Shown here: positions 44,398 to 53,217 of the stretch, piece by piece
Position numbering within the stretch: the stretch's first letter is position 1
How the letters are laid out: each line of letters begins with the position of its first letter
Origin: Clostridium sp. 1001271B_151109_B4
GTDB taxonomy: Bacteria; Bacillota; Clostridia; Clostridiales; Clostridiaceae
Assembly (NCBI RefSeq): GCF_015670405.1
Contig: NZ_JADPBQ010000003.1
Span: 137,447-201,446 of the forward strand
Length of the DNA: 64,000 nucleotides
Reading direction: 5' to 3'
Notes under the pieces: model-generated
What the model was told of the DNA's origin: nothing
The model's database searches: none
What the model saw: the letters and a program-made list of their open reading frames with translations, nothing else
Program-made: the position numbers and the translations under genes

Positions 44398-45332
44398 TAT
44401 TGATAATGTACCCCTTTCTTTTCAAACTTAAATTGTAATAATGTAACTATCATCATTATTACAAATAATATAAGCGCCTGAGCACATGCCATTTCAAATC
44501 TTCCATTGAAAAATGCTTCTCTATAAATAGAATGCACAAGCACATTAGTTGAATCTCCAGGTCCACCTTGTGTTAGTAACTTTATTTGTCCAAAAGCTTG
44601 GAATGCATTTATTAAATTCATAAATATAACTAAAAACATTTGTGGAGATACCATAGGTATTATTATCTTCTTAACTTTTGTTAAATAACTTGCTCCATCT
44701 ATAGATGCACTTTCCATAAGTTCAGTTGGTATATTTCTTAACCCTGTTAATAAAAATATAAAGTTTAATCCTATATTTAACCAAACAGTTACTATTGCAA
44801 CTGAAATCAGAGCAAACTTTGAATCTGTTAACCATCCAATTTGTGTACCTAAAACATGATTAAGTATTCCATTTGTGGGATGAAAAATCATTGTCCAAAT
44901 TACAGCTGCTGGTGCAGATGCTATTGCCATTGGTAATGAAAACATAAGCTCAAAAATTCTATTACCTCTTAATTTATTATTTGCTAATAAAGCTAGTAAA
45001 AATCCAATAATTACAGATGGAGCTGCCACCAGTAAAACAAATTTAAATGTTACAACTATTGAGTTATAGAATTCCGGTGAAGTTAAAATTTCTTTAAAGT
45101 TTTCTAATCCAACGAATTCCTTAATTTCCCCTCTTATATTTGTAGTAGACATACTCATTATTATTGTTTTTATAAATGGATAAAATACAAATAATCCAAA
45201 TATAATAAATGCAGGTATTAAATAAAAATAAGGTTCCATTTTACCTTTTAATACTCTTTTATTTTTTAATGATACTCTTTTACTAATATTATTTCCCTTT
45301 ATATCCTTTAACTTTAGATATTGCTCCGCCAT
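44397..45332 (-). CDS. ABC transporter permease (UgpA/MalF type)
   Basis: This is a 311-residue permease with six membrane helices and a basic, cytoplasmic N-terminus (about 1-30). The EAA loop is ELMESASIDGASYLTKVKKI (about 219-238). LLTQGGPGDSTNVLVHSIYR (about 270) is a well-kept segment of UgpA/LacF-like proteins. AAGGAGG precedes the ATG. It is the first gene of the five-gene operon. A 19-bp inverted repeat lies 70 bp upstream and may carry regulation. Confidence 0.94.
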   Translation of the reverse strand: MAEQYLKLKDIKGNNISKRVSLKNKRVLKGKMEPYFYLIPAFIIFGLFVFYPFIKTIIMSMSTTNIRGEIKEFVGLENFKEILTSPEFYNSIVVTFKFVLLVAAPSVIIGFLLALLANNKLRGNRIFELMFSLPMAIASAPAAVIWTMIFHPTNGILNHVLGTQIGWLTDSKFALISVAIVTVWLNIGLNFIFLLTGLRNIPTELMESASIDGASYLTKVKKIIIPMVSPQMFLVIFMNLINAFQAFGQIKLLTQGGPGDSTNVLVHSIYREAFFNGRFEMACAQALILFVIMMIVTLLQFKFEKKGVHYQ

Positions 45333-45401
45333 GTTTTTCCTCCTTAACTTTTATTTCCTTAATTAGAATACTTAAGCAACATTAAGTAAGTATTAGAAAA
45401 C

Positions 45402-45450
45402 AGTTAAGTTAATTTAACAATTCATTCCTTTTTGTTAAATTAACTTAACT
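45402..45450. promoter_or_regulatory. Perfect 19-bp inverted repeat upstream of the transporter operon
   Basis: The arm AGTTAAGTTAATTTAACAA and its exact complement are separated by 11 nt. It is all A/T-rich and lacks a U-run, so it is not an ordinary terminator. It could be an operator, or a transcript hairpin ahead of ugpA. Confidence 0.5.
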
Positions 45451-45505
45451 ATCTCTAAATTAATTTTAAGTACACCTTAAAATATAAATATCTTTATTTA
45501 CACAC

Positions 45506-45534
45506 AAAAAAAGGTTGTTCTTTTCGAACAACCT
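45506..45534 (-). terminator. Terminator after the BceB-like permease gene
   Basis: A perfect 9-bp stem AGGTTGTTC / GAACAACCT with a U7 run on the minus strand, 11 bp past the stop. Confidence 0.85.
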
Positions 45535-45545
45535 AAATAAATACT

Positions 45546-47519
45546 TTACTTAATCATTTTCCTTGCCCCATTATATGTTGCAATAAAATATCCGCCATAC
45601 ACTACAATTAAAATTACTAATGTAATTAATATATATTTCATCATACTTCCATCTCCAACTATAGCCACTATACCTTGTGCAAACTTTAATCCTACTATAG
45701 AATGAATCATTGCAATGGCTAAAGGAATCATAAAATATATTCCTATTTGAGTAAATAATGACTTATTAATTACCCTTTCGTCTACTCCAACTTTTTTAAG
45801 CAATTCATATCTATAAACATTATCTGCAGATTCACATAATTGTTGAAGTGCTAAAACTGCCGCGCTTGTTATTAAGAAAATGAATCCCATATAAATTGCT
45901 AAATACGAAATCATTGCTCCAAACCCCGCTGTAGTTGATTCCACTTCATCTTTACTAATATAATAAACTATACTATCATCTGTATTATTGTTTAAATCTA
46001 TCATTTTAGTAATCTTTTGATCTGACTCTTCCTTATTACCTTTATAATTCATATTCAAATAGCTACTAATAGGAATTAACCCACTTACTACATCATCATT
46101 TGCTACAAATGTACAAAGGTTATTTTTCATAGTTGAATTATAAGATGTTATATTAACCACTTCTATATCTGCTGGCGTTAATTCTTTTCCATTTATATTA
46201 ATTTTAGTATTATTATCTATTGATTCTTGTATTGACTTTTCTACCTCACTTATATCACAAAAAGCTAAATATTCATTTTCTCTTAGTGTTACTTTTTCTT
46301 TTCCTAATAAATTTAATAAATCATTGAAATCTGATAACTTAATTACAGTAATATCGGCATCTGTAAATATTGGATAATAACTACTACCTTTTTCTATTCC
46401 TTCTTTAGTTAAGAATTTACTATATTGCACCCCACTATTATAATTTGTATACTCTGCATAATCATATATACTTTCTAAATTATCTTTTCCCAATAGATTT
46501 TCAACTCTATCTCCATTTAAATTCCACACAGTACCATCAAATTGTGTTAAATCTTTAATATCTTTATTAAGTCCTCTACTAATTCCTAGCCCACTAGAAA
46601 ATGTACATATGGCAATAAATAACATCAAACATATAAAACTCATAGATACAAAAGTAGTATTAATTTTACTGTTAATTTGTCTTAAAACGAACATGTTTAA
46701 ATCTTTTAAATAAAACTTTTTATTTCTTTGCATAACTTTTAATAAAAAACCTGATAACGAAAAGAAAAGTAAAAATGTTCCTATAGCTCCTAGCAATACA
46801 GGTATACCTATAGTTGTTGGACTTACTATAGCAACTCCATTTTTTAATACTATAAAATAAGCTGAACCTATCATTATAACACTAATTATAAATACTATTA
46901 CAGATATCCAAATATTTTTCATTCTTAATTTTTCGTTCTTCTTTGCTGAAGTTAATAAATCTATTAATTTCACCTTTCTTATGGTAAATGAATTAAAAAT
47001 TAAAACTACTAAATAAATTAATCCAAAGCAAACTATTGTCTTAATAAATGCCATTTTAGAAAATACAAAAATAAAGTTAACTAAACTGACTTTAAATAAT
47101 TTAGCCGTAAATATTGATAATCCTTGAGAAAGTAAAACTCCTAAAGCTACGCCCACAACTAAAGAAACAAACCCAATTAACATTGTTTCTATAAATATTA
47201 ATCTAGAAAGTTGTTTATTTTCCATACCTAATGTCATATAAATTCCAAATTCTTTTTTTCTTCTTTTTATTAGAAAATTATTAGCATATACTATTAAGAA
47301 CCCTAAAACAAAAGAAATAAACACTGAAGCAACTCCCATAACTGTATCTGTTAATTGAAATGCTGATGCCTGCATATCAGTTAAATCCATCATTACTTTT
47401 TGAGACTCAATAGAATTAAAAGTATAAAATATACACACTCCAAATACTAATGTTAAAAAATATATTGCATAATCCCTTATACTCTTTTTTAAATTTCTTA
47501 TAGCTAATTTAAAATACAT
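45546..47519 (-). CDS. BceB-like FtsX family ABC permease
   Basis: This is a permease of about 657 residues with the ten-helix plan of peptide-antibiotic transporters. There is a first helix near residue 20 and an FtsX core (about 45-215). More helices follow, then a large polar extracellular domain (about 320-520), which in BceB binds the lipid II-peptide complex. Three helices close the protein. NFLIKRRKKEFGIYMTLGM (about 80) is the typical coupling segment. I start it at ATG 47519, 10 nt after GGAGGT. The start overlaps the ATPase gene by 11 bp. With its ATPase and the nearby kinase pair it should detoxify cell-wall targeting peptides. Confidence 0.92.
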   Translation of the reverse strand: MYFKLAIRNLKKSIRDYAIYFLTLVFGVCIFYTFNSIESQKVMMDLTDMQASAFQLTDTVMGVASVFISFVLGFLIVYANNFLIKRRKKEFGIYMTLGMENKQLSRLIFIETMLIGFVSLVVGVALGVLLSQGLSIFTAKLFKVSLVNFIFVFSKMAFIKTIVCFGLIYLVVLIFNSFTIRKVKLIDLLTSAKKNEKLRMKNIWISVIVFIISVIMIGSAYFIVLKNGVAIVSPTTIGIPVLLGAIGTFLLFFSLSGFLLKVMQRNKKFYLKDLNMFVLRQINSKINTTFVSMSFICLMLFIAICTFSSGLGISRGLNKDIKDLTQFDGTVWNLNGDRVENLLGKDNLESIYDYAEYTNYNSGVQYSKFLTKEGIEKGSSYYPIFTDADITVIKLSDFNDLLNLLGKEKVTLRENEYLAFCDISEVEKSIQESIDNNTKININGKELTPADIEVVNITSYNSTMKNNLCTFVANDDVVSGLIPISSYLNMNYKGNKEESDQKITKMIDLNNNTDDSIVYYISKDEVESTTAGFGAMISYLAIYMGFIFLITSAAVLALQQLCESADNVYRYELLKKVGVDERVINKSLFTQIGIYFMIPLAIAMIHSIVGLKFAQGIVAIVGDGSMMKYILITLVILIVVYGGYFIATYNGARKMIK

Positions 47520-48279
47520 CTCTTTGGTCACCTCCAAGTAAGGTAACAACTTCAATTATCTTATTAAAGAAATCTTTTCTACTATCATTTCCTCTAACTA
47601 ACTCATTGAAAATCTTTCCATCTTTAATAAATAAAATTCTACTTGCATAGCTTGCTGTAAAAGCATCATGAGTTACCATCATAATAGTTGCATTTAACTC
47701 TGTATTTAAATGTTCTAAACTTTCAAGAAGCATTTTTGCTGATTTTGAATCTAAAGCTCCTGTTGGTTCATCAGCTAAAACTAATGATGGATTAGTTATT
47801 ATTGCTCTTGCACATGCAACTCTTTGTTTTTGTCCACCTGATACTTCATAAGGATATTTATTTAATATTTCTATAATTCCAAGCTTGCTTGCTACTTCTT
47901 TAACTCTACTATCAATTTCTTTATGATTTATCCTTGAAATAGTTAGTGCTAATGCTATATTTTCATAACAAGTTAATGTATCTAATAAATTAAAATCTTG
48001 AAATATAAATCCAAGTTCTTCTCTTCTGAATTTTGCAATTTTTTTAGAATTTAACTTTGTAATATCATTATTATTTATAAAAATGTGTCCACTGCTTACC
48101 TTATCTATTGTTGAGATACAATTTAACAATGTAGTTTTACCACTTCCGGAAGCACCCATTACTCCAACAAACTCTCCTTCTTCTACTGTAAAACTAATAT
48201 TATTAATTGCTTTAGTTATATTACTCTTATTTCCATAATATTTTTCTATATTACTTACCTTTAAAACTTCCCTTTTCAT
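47509..48279 (-). CDS. BceA-like ABC transporter ATP-binding protein
   Basis: This 256-residue ATPase (ATG at 48279, 5 nt after GGAGG) has Walker A GASGSGKTT, the Q-loop FIFQDFNLLDTL, signature VSGGQKQR, Walker B LVLADEPTGALD and the H-loop VTHD. This is the LolD/MacB/BceA group that partners FtsX-type permeases. A longer frame to 48333 adds 18 poorly conserved residues without a ribosome binding site. It overlaps bceB. It would power removal of antimicrobial peptides from their lipid target. Confidence 0.94.
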   Translation of the reverse strand: MKREVLKVSNIEKYYGNKSNITKAINNISFTVEEGEFVGVMGASGSGKTTLLNCISTIDKVSSGHIFINNNDITKLNSKKIAKFRREELGFIFQDFNLLDTLTCYENIALALTISRINHKEIDSRVKEVASKLGIIEILNKYPYEVSGGQKQRVACARAIITNPSLVLADEPTGALDSKSAKMLLESLEHLNTELNATIMMVTHDAFTASYASRILFIKDGKIFNELVRGNDSRKDFFNKIIEVVTLLGGDQRDVF

Positions 48280-48407
48280 ACTTTCCTCCACTGAATCCAT
48301 ATTTTTCAAGGCCTTACCTTGACTATGATTCAATTTTATAATTAATATGATAATCTATCCATAGAACTATATAACAGAAACCTTACATTTTTGTTATATA
48401 ACGAAAA

Positions 48408-48433
48408 TCGCACACCACTTTGGTGTGCGTATT
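48408..48433. terminator. Hairpin upstream of the BceA-like gene
   Basis: A perfect CGCACACCA / TGGTGTGCG stem with short T/A flanks, 77 bp past the end of the permease gene at 48523. It probably separates the two ABC units. Confidence 0.65.
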
Positions 48434-48436
48434 TTG

Positions 48437-48482
48437 TAATTATCGCAGATGAAAATATACATATTTTCTCCTGATACAATTT
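48437..48482. repeat. Short A/T palindromic repeat, copy 2
   Basis: The core GAAAATATACATATTTT is identical to copy 1, with CAG/CTG flanks that allow an imperfect hairpin. Confidence 0.45.
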
Positions 48483-48522
48483 ATTATTAATCAACTTATA
48501 CAATATAAGATAATTATTTTTA

Positions 48523-49746
48523 TTAAATTAAAATATCTTTTCTTTTAAAGTTAATATGTGCAATTGTATATGAAATTATAATAGTTGCAATCATAACTAT
48601 TATTCCATTTTGAACTGTCATATTAGGATTATTAAATGCCAATGCACTATTTCCAGTTAGTACACTAATTCCATCACCATAGTTTACAAATATTAAATGA
48701 GCAATATCTTTAAGTGAATCTATTCCTTGACTTCCTATACTTAAAAATACCGTAACAACTACTGATAATGCCATAGTTATCATACTACTCTTAATTAAAG
48801 TTGAAATTAAAAATACTACTGAACAAGCTGCTATAATAAATAATCCTTGGAATAGCATAGCTTTAACAAACAATTCTCCATTAGTTCCCATGTGCCCTGA
48901 TCCTACAACTTTAACTAATTGAGCTATACCTTCAGAATTTATAACCTTATTATATTGAGCTCCTAAATTAACTGGATAGCTAGCTCCACCTAATTTACTA
49001 GTTAAATTTACAAAAGCAAATCCTATAAGTTCTCCCCCTAAAATCATAGCGAGAACTGTTATTGTTACTGATATAAATTTAGATAAAAGCACCTTCCCTC
49101 TTGTTACCGGTTGTACAAGCAAGAATTTTAATGTAGCTGGAGTACATTCTCCTGAAACTATATCACTCATAAATACAGCTATACCACAAAGTAAAAGTGC
49201 CATTCCTAAAAATTGCATAAGTAAAGTCATATAGTTATAAGCCTCATATTCCCATCCATAAAGTGGCTCAATATTATTATCCCTAAGATAATTATACATT
49301 TCTAAATTATCTTGCTCTTCCATTAAATATCTTTTTGACCACTCATCATCGTACTTTTTATAACTTTCTATAACTTGCTTACTATCCTCAATCATTTGAT
49401 CTAATTGAAGCTTCCATGCCTTTTCATCTAATCCATTTTTTATTATATCTTTATAAGTTTCTATTTGAGCCTTTGAATTTTCTATAGATTCTTGTAAGTA
49501 TGTTATATATTCTGGATTAACATCAGAGTCCTTATTCAGCTCAAGTTCTTCTTTATAATAGTTTAAATTCTCTTGAGCCATTTCTAGTTGTTTCTCTGGC
49601 GAACTCCATACTCTCATATTCTTATCGCTTCTATATTGAGCAAATATAGTTACTGCTATGAAAGCTGCAAAAAGCGCAAATACTATCCAAGTCTTAGACC
49701 TTTTCATAAGCTTTATTAATTCATTTTTTATTAAAGTAAATAACAT
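48523..49746 (-). CDS. ABC-2 type permease
   Basis: This is a 407-residue membrane protein. One N-terminal helix (about 18-35) is followed by a long coiled, Glu/Lys-rich extracellular segment (40-165), then five C-terminal helices. This is the ABC-2/BcrB-like plan of exporters for peptide antibiotics. MSDIVSGECTPATLKFLLVQ and PVTRGKVLLSKF (about 200-225) are the family's usual cytoplasmic loop. Its start shares one base with the stop of the ATPase gene (TAATG). The exporter unit lies between a sensory kinase pair and BceAB, so peptide resistance is the likely job. Confidence 0.9.
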   Translation of the reverse strand: MLFTLIKNELIKLMKRSKTWIVFALFAAFIAVTIFAQYRSDKNMRVWSSPEKQLEMAQENLNYYKEELELNKDSDVNPEYITYLQESIENSKAQIETYKDIIKNGLDEKAWKLQLDQMIEDSKQVIESYKKYDDEWSKRYLMEEQDNLEMYNYLRDNNIEPLYGWEYEAYNYMTLLMQFLGMALLLCGIAVFMSDIVSGECTPATLKFLLVQPVTRGKVLLSKFISVTITVLAMILGGELIGFAFVNLTSKLGGASYPVNLGAQYNKVINSEGIAQLVKVVGSGHMGTNGELFVKAMLFQGLFIIAACSVVFLISTLIKSSMITMALSVVVTVFLSIGSQGIDSLKDIAHLIFVNYGDGISVLTGNSALAFNNPNMTVQNGIIVMIATIIISYTIAHINFKRKDILI

Positions 49747-50666
49747 TATCTTATTCCTCCCTCAACTAATTCCATATATCTTTGCTCTAAGCCTTTTCTT
49801 TCCTTATAGATTTCTTCAATATTAAAATTATTACATGCTAAGTGCTTAACTAGCTTAGGTGTTGAGTTATATTCTAATATTATTTGTAATCCCTTATCAT
49901 TAATTTTACATGATGAAACATAAGTTAATTTTTTAATTTCACTTTCAATTACTTTCTTATCATCATTAGAAACAAGGCAAACTATATCTTTTTCAGTATC
50001 CATAGAGTGTGTATCTGAATTTATTTCTTCAACCGCCTTAATTACTCCATCATTAATAAATGCAACTTTATCACAAAGATTTTGAACTTCTGATAGTATG
50101 TGAGATGATACAAATACAGCCATTCCTCTTTCCTTAGCTGCCTTTTGTACAACTTCTCTAAAATCTAATATTCCAGATGGATCCAAACCATTGGTAGGCT
50201 CATCTAAAATTAATAGCTTTGGTTTTGATAACAGAGACGCTGCTAGTCCTAATCTTTGCTTCATTCCTAAAGAGTATTTTCTTACTTTATCATCAATTCT
50301 TCCCTCAAGGCCAACAAGTTTTATAGTTTCTTCTACATCTTCTTTAGATACCTTTCTTATTCTTGCAATTTGCATAAGATTTTCTCTACCTGATAAATAC
50401 TTGTATAACTCTGGATTTTCAACCACTGCTCCAACTTCACTTAAAGCATTGCTTGTATCCTTTCTTAAATCATGCCCACAAATCTTTATTTCCCCTGATG
50501 TTGGCTTAATTAATCCAACTAACATTCTTATAGTAGTAGTTTTACCTGCACCATTAGGTCCTAAAAATCCAAATATTTCTCCAGCCTTTATATTAAAGCT
50601 TACACCTTTTATAATTTCTCTTTTTCCTAATGACTTTCTTAAATCATTTACCTCTAAAACATTCAT
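49746..50666 (-). CDS. BcrA-like ABC transporter ATP-binding protein
   Basis: This 306-residue ATPase has Walker A GPNGAGKTT (about 35-43), signature YSLGMKQRLG, Walker B LLILDEPTNGLD and the switch SSH. A C-terminal extension (about 215-306) is typical of the BcrA/DrrA-like subgroup that pairs with ABC-2 permeases. GTAGGAGG precedes the ATG. It is coupled to the permease gene downstream and forms a two-gene unit distinct from the BceAB pair. Confidence 0.93.
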   Translation of the reverse strand: MNVLEVNDLRKSLGKREIIKGVSFNIKAGEIFGFLGPNGAGKTTTIRMLVGLIKPTSGEIKICGHDLRKDTSNALSEVGAVVENPELYKYLSGRENLMQIARIRKVSKEDVEETIKLVGLEGRIDDKVRKYSLGMKQRLGLAASLLSKPKLLILDEPTNGLDPSGILDFREVVQKAAKERGMAVFVSSHILSEVQNLCDKVAFINDGVIKAVEEINSDTHSMDTEKDIVCLVSNDDKKVIESEIKKLTYVSSCKINDKGLQIILEYNSTPKLVKHLACNNFNIEEIYKERKGLEQRYMELVEGGIR

Positions 50667-50757
50667 GTATCTTCCTCCTACACTATTTTCATCACTTCTT
50701 GTATTATATCTATAAAATCTTACTATATAGTTTAAATTTTCTTAATAATTCCTTAAA

Positions 50758-50805
50758 TAAAATATACCTCAGGTAAAATACACATAATTTCCCCTGAGGC
50801 ATAGA
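50758..50805. repeat. Short A/T palindromic repeat, copy 3 (diverged), and hairpin
   Basis: CCTCAGG / CCTGAGG arms enclose AAAATACACATAATTT, a changed form of the core seen at 35.3 and 48.45 kb. On the minus strand it could terminate the GNAT transcript, which ends just downstream of it. Confidence 0.4.
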
Positions 50806-50821
50806 TATAAAAACATTTTTT

Positions 50822-51376
50822 CTACATTAATTTTATTTTATCAAAATACTCTTCTTTTAAAATATTATAATATAATTCATTAACTACTTTATTATCTAAT
50901 AACGGTAGTTGCCTTATCTTTTCAAACTTAAAATTAAATCCACATTTTTCAATTACTCTTTTAGATTTAAAATTATAATCAAAATGACCACACCAAATTA
51001 AATCTAAATTTAATTCTTCAAATCCATATTTTATTAACGCTTTAACAGCTTCAGGAATATATTCATTTCCCCAATATTTAGGATTTAAAACATATCCTAT
51101 TTCACGTACATTTCCACCTTGCATATTTTTATCAATCTTTTTATAATGTAACCCTACTCCACCGATAACTTTATTTTCACTTTTTAAAACCACTGCGTAT
51201 TCTTCATCACCATCTATAAACATATCAACTATTTCTTTACTATCTTCTATAGTTTTATGTACAGGCCACCCTGCATTAGGCCCCACTCTGTCATCACTAC
51301 CATAGTCATACATATCTAAATAATCATCTTTGCACCATTTTCTTAATATTAATCTTTCTGTTTCAATACTCTTCAT
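50822..51376 (-). CDS. GNAT family acetyltransferase (RimJ/RimL type)
   Basis: This 184-residue acyltransferase opens with TERLILRKWCKDDYLDMYDY, standard for the RimJ/RimL (Acetyltransf_3) group. The acetyl-CoA segment EIGYVLNPKYWGNEYIPEAV (about 92-111) follows, and the closing strand region CGHFDYNFKSKRVIEKCGFN is present. The acceptor may be a protein N-terminus or a small amine; it cannot be told. It lies 22 bp after the sensor kinase gene in the same direction. It may belong to the kinase operon, perhaps modifying a target under peptide stress, which is inference. Confidence 0.9.
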   Translation of the reverse strand: MKSIETERLILRKWCKDDYLDMYDYGSDDRVGPNAGWPVHKTIEDSKEIVDMFIDGDEEYAVVLKSENKVIGGVGLHYKKIDKNMQGGNVREIGYVLNPKYWGNEYIPEAVKALIKYGFEELNLDLIWCGHFDYNFKSKRVIEKCGFNFKFEKIRQLPLLDNKVVNELYYNILKEEYFDKIKLM

Positions 51377-51398
51377 AAACTTACTCTCCCTTTTAACA

Positions 51399-52409
51399 CT
51401 AAAATTTCATCATATCATTTATAGGAAATAATATAGTTACCTCTGTTCCTTCATTTTCCTTTGATTTAATATTTATACCTAGTCCTAACTTTTCACAAAG
51501 CTTTTTGCACAAATACAATCCCATACCAGTAGATTTTCCAAATCTTCTACCATTTTCACCTGTATACCCTTTTTCAAAAGCTTTAATTACAGACTTTTCA
51601 TCCATTCCAATTCCATTATCACATATTTTTAAAAGAACATCATTCTCTATATTTTCACTATATATTTTTAAAATACTTTCTTTCTTATCCATATATTTAA
51701 TACTATTACTTACTATTTGACCTAAAATAAATTCTATCCATTTACTATCACATGATACTTTTTTATCAACATTACTAATATCAATTTTAACGTGTTTTGC
51801 AATTAAAGTATTAGCATTTTTTCTAATTACAGCATTAATAGATTCCTTTAAATTAATTTCCTTAATTAGATAATCTTTTTCTACTGCATTGCTTCTTGCA
51901 TAAAATAAGACCTGTTCTATATAATCCTCAACCTTTGTTACTTCTTCTCCTATACTTTCAGTAACTTCATTATCATTATTTTCAATAAGTAATTTACAAG
52001 TTGATATAGGAGTTTTTATTTCATGTACCCAAAGCTCTATATATTCTTTATAATCCTTGCTATTTCTAATAGCTTCACTTATATCATCCTTCATTGCTTT
52101 TGTTGCCTGCTCTATAATTTCAAATAAAATTTTACCTTCTAAAAAATCTTCTTCACTAGTAATATCGCTAATAAAATACTTCTTATCTAATTCATCTAAT
52201 CTCTTTAATAAACTTCCATAATACTTGCTTTTTCTAATATAATCATAAATAAAAAATACTATATTGGCTAAAAAATTCAAAGTACATATTAAAAGAATTG
52301 CATAGTAGGATACATTTAATCCAAACAATAAATATGATGTAATAATTAAAACAATTATATTAATTATTATAAATATAATCTTATCTTTAAAATATTCTAT
52401 AAAGTTCAT
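51399..52409 (-). CDS. Intramembrane-sensing histidine kinase (BceS-like)
   Basis: This is a 336-residue kinase with two close membrane helices (about 13-30 and 36-55) and almost no external loop. A coiled linker follows, then the phospho-acceptor WVHEIKTPIS (His near 128), NSIKYMDKKE (N box), DNGIGMD (G1) and GKSTGMGLYL (G2). Kinases of this plan (BceS, GraS) cannot see ligands alone and sense through their BceAB transporter, whose genes lie 4 kb downstream. The start overlaps the regulator's stop (ATGA). Confidence 0.94.
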   Translation of the reverse strand: MNFIEYFKDKIIFIIINIIVLIITSYLLFGLNVSYYAILLICTLNFLANIVFFIYDYIRKSKYYGSLLKRLDELDKKYFISDITSEEDFLEGKILFEIIEQATKAMKDDISEAIRNSKDYKEYIELWVHEIKTPISTCKLLIENNDNEVTESIGEEVTKVEDYIEQVLFYARSNAVEKDYLIKEINLKESINAVIRKNANTLIAKHVKIDISNVDKKVSCDSKWIEFILGQIVSNSIKYMDKKESILKIYSENIENDVLLKICDNGIGMDEKSVIKAFEKGYTGENGRRFGKSTGMGLYLCKKLCEKLGLGINIKSKENEGTEVTILFPINDMMKF

Positions 52410-53077
52410 ATTAAAATATACCCCTGTCCCCTCTTTGTTTGAAGATAATCAACAGCACCTATTTCTTCTAACTTTTTTCTTAACCTATTAATATTAACAG
52501 TCAAAGTATTATCATCAACAAATTCATCATCCTGCCATAAAGCTTTCATTAACTCATTTCTCGAAACAATCTTTTCTTTATTTTTTATTAATGCAAAAAG
52601 AATTTTACTTTCATTCTTTGTTAGTTCACACTTTTTATTATTAAATGTCATTTCACTAGTAGACATATTATACTTTAAACCGTTAAATTCAAAAACTTCA
52701 CTATCTAAATTTTGATATGTTCTTCGAATAATTGATGAAATCCTAGCAAGTAAAATTTGAGTATTATATGGCTTAGTTATAAAATCATCTGCTCCTAAAT
52801 TCATACTCATAAGCTCATCTACTTCACTATTTCTACTTGTAACTACTATTATTGGAACATTAGATTTCCTTCTTATTTCTCTGCATATATAATAACCATC
52901 ATAATAGGGTAAATTAATATCTAACAATATTATATGTGGCTCCTCCTTTAATGAAATATCAACTATATTTTCAAAATCTGTTGAATAACTGGTTTCATAA
53001 CCATATCTATTTAAAAATGTACTTAACTCTAACCTTATTTTTTCTTCATCTTCTATAATGAAAATTTTATTATTCAT
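52406..53077 (-). CDS. OmpR-family response regulator (BceR-like)
   Basis: This 223-residue regulator has an acidic pair EDEE near the N-terminus and phospho-acceptor Asp in ILLDINLPYYDGYYI (about 52). VVTSRNSEVDELMSMNLGAD and the conserved Lys in FITKPYN (about 102) follow. The C-terminal winged helix ends LRKKLEEIGAVDYLQTKRGQ and GYILI. The start is ATG 53077 after AGAGGTGG; a GTG four codons earlier lies inside that site. It pairs with the kinase encoded by the overlapping next gene and probably controls the downstream transporters. Confidence 0.94.
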   Translation of the reverse strand: MNNKIFIIEDEEKIRLELSTFLNRYGYETSYSTDFENIVDISLKEEPHIILLDINLPYYDGYYICREIRRKSNVPIIVVTSRNSEVDELMSMNLGADDFITKPYNTQILLARISSIIRRTYQNLDSEVFEFNGLKYNMSTSEMTFNNKKCELTKNESKILFALIKNKEKIVSRNELMKALWQDDEFVDDNTLTVNINRLRKKLEEIGAVDYLQTKRGQGYILI

Positions 53078-53217
53078 TGATAAAACCACCTCTTTTCATA
53101 ATTATATCCATAACTTCTTGTAAAGCACAATTATTATACTTATAAATTAATTTATATGTTAAAATATTTATTATACTTTTTTGTTTTATATTAATTTAAA
53201 GATGAGGTGAAATTATT

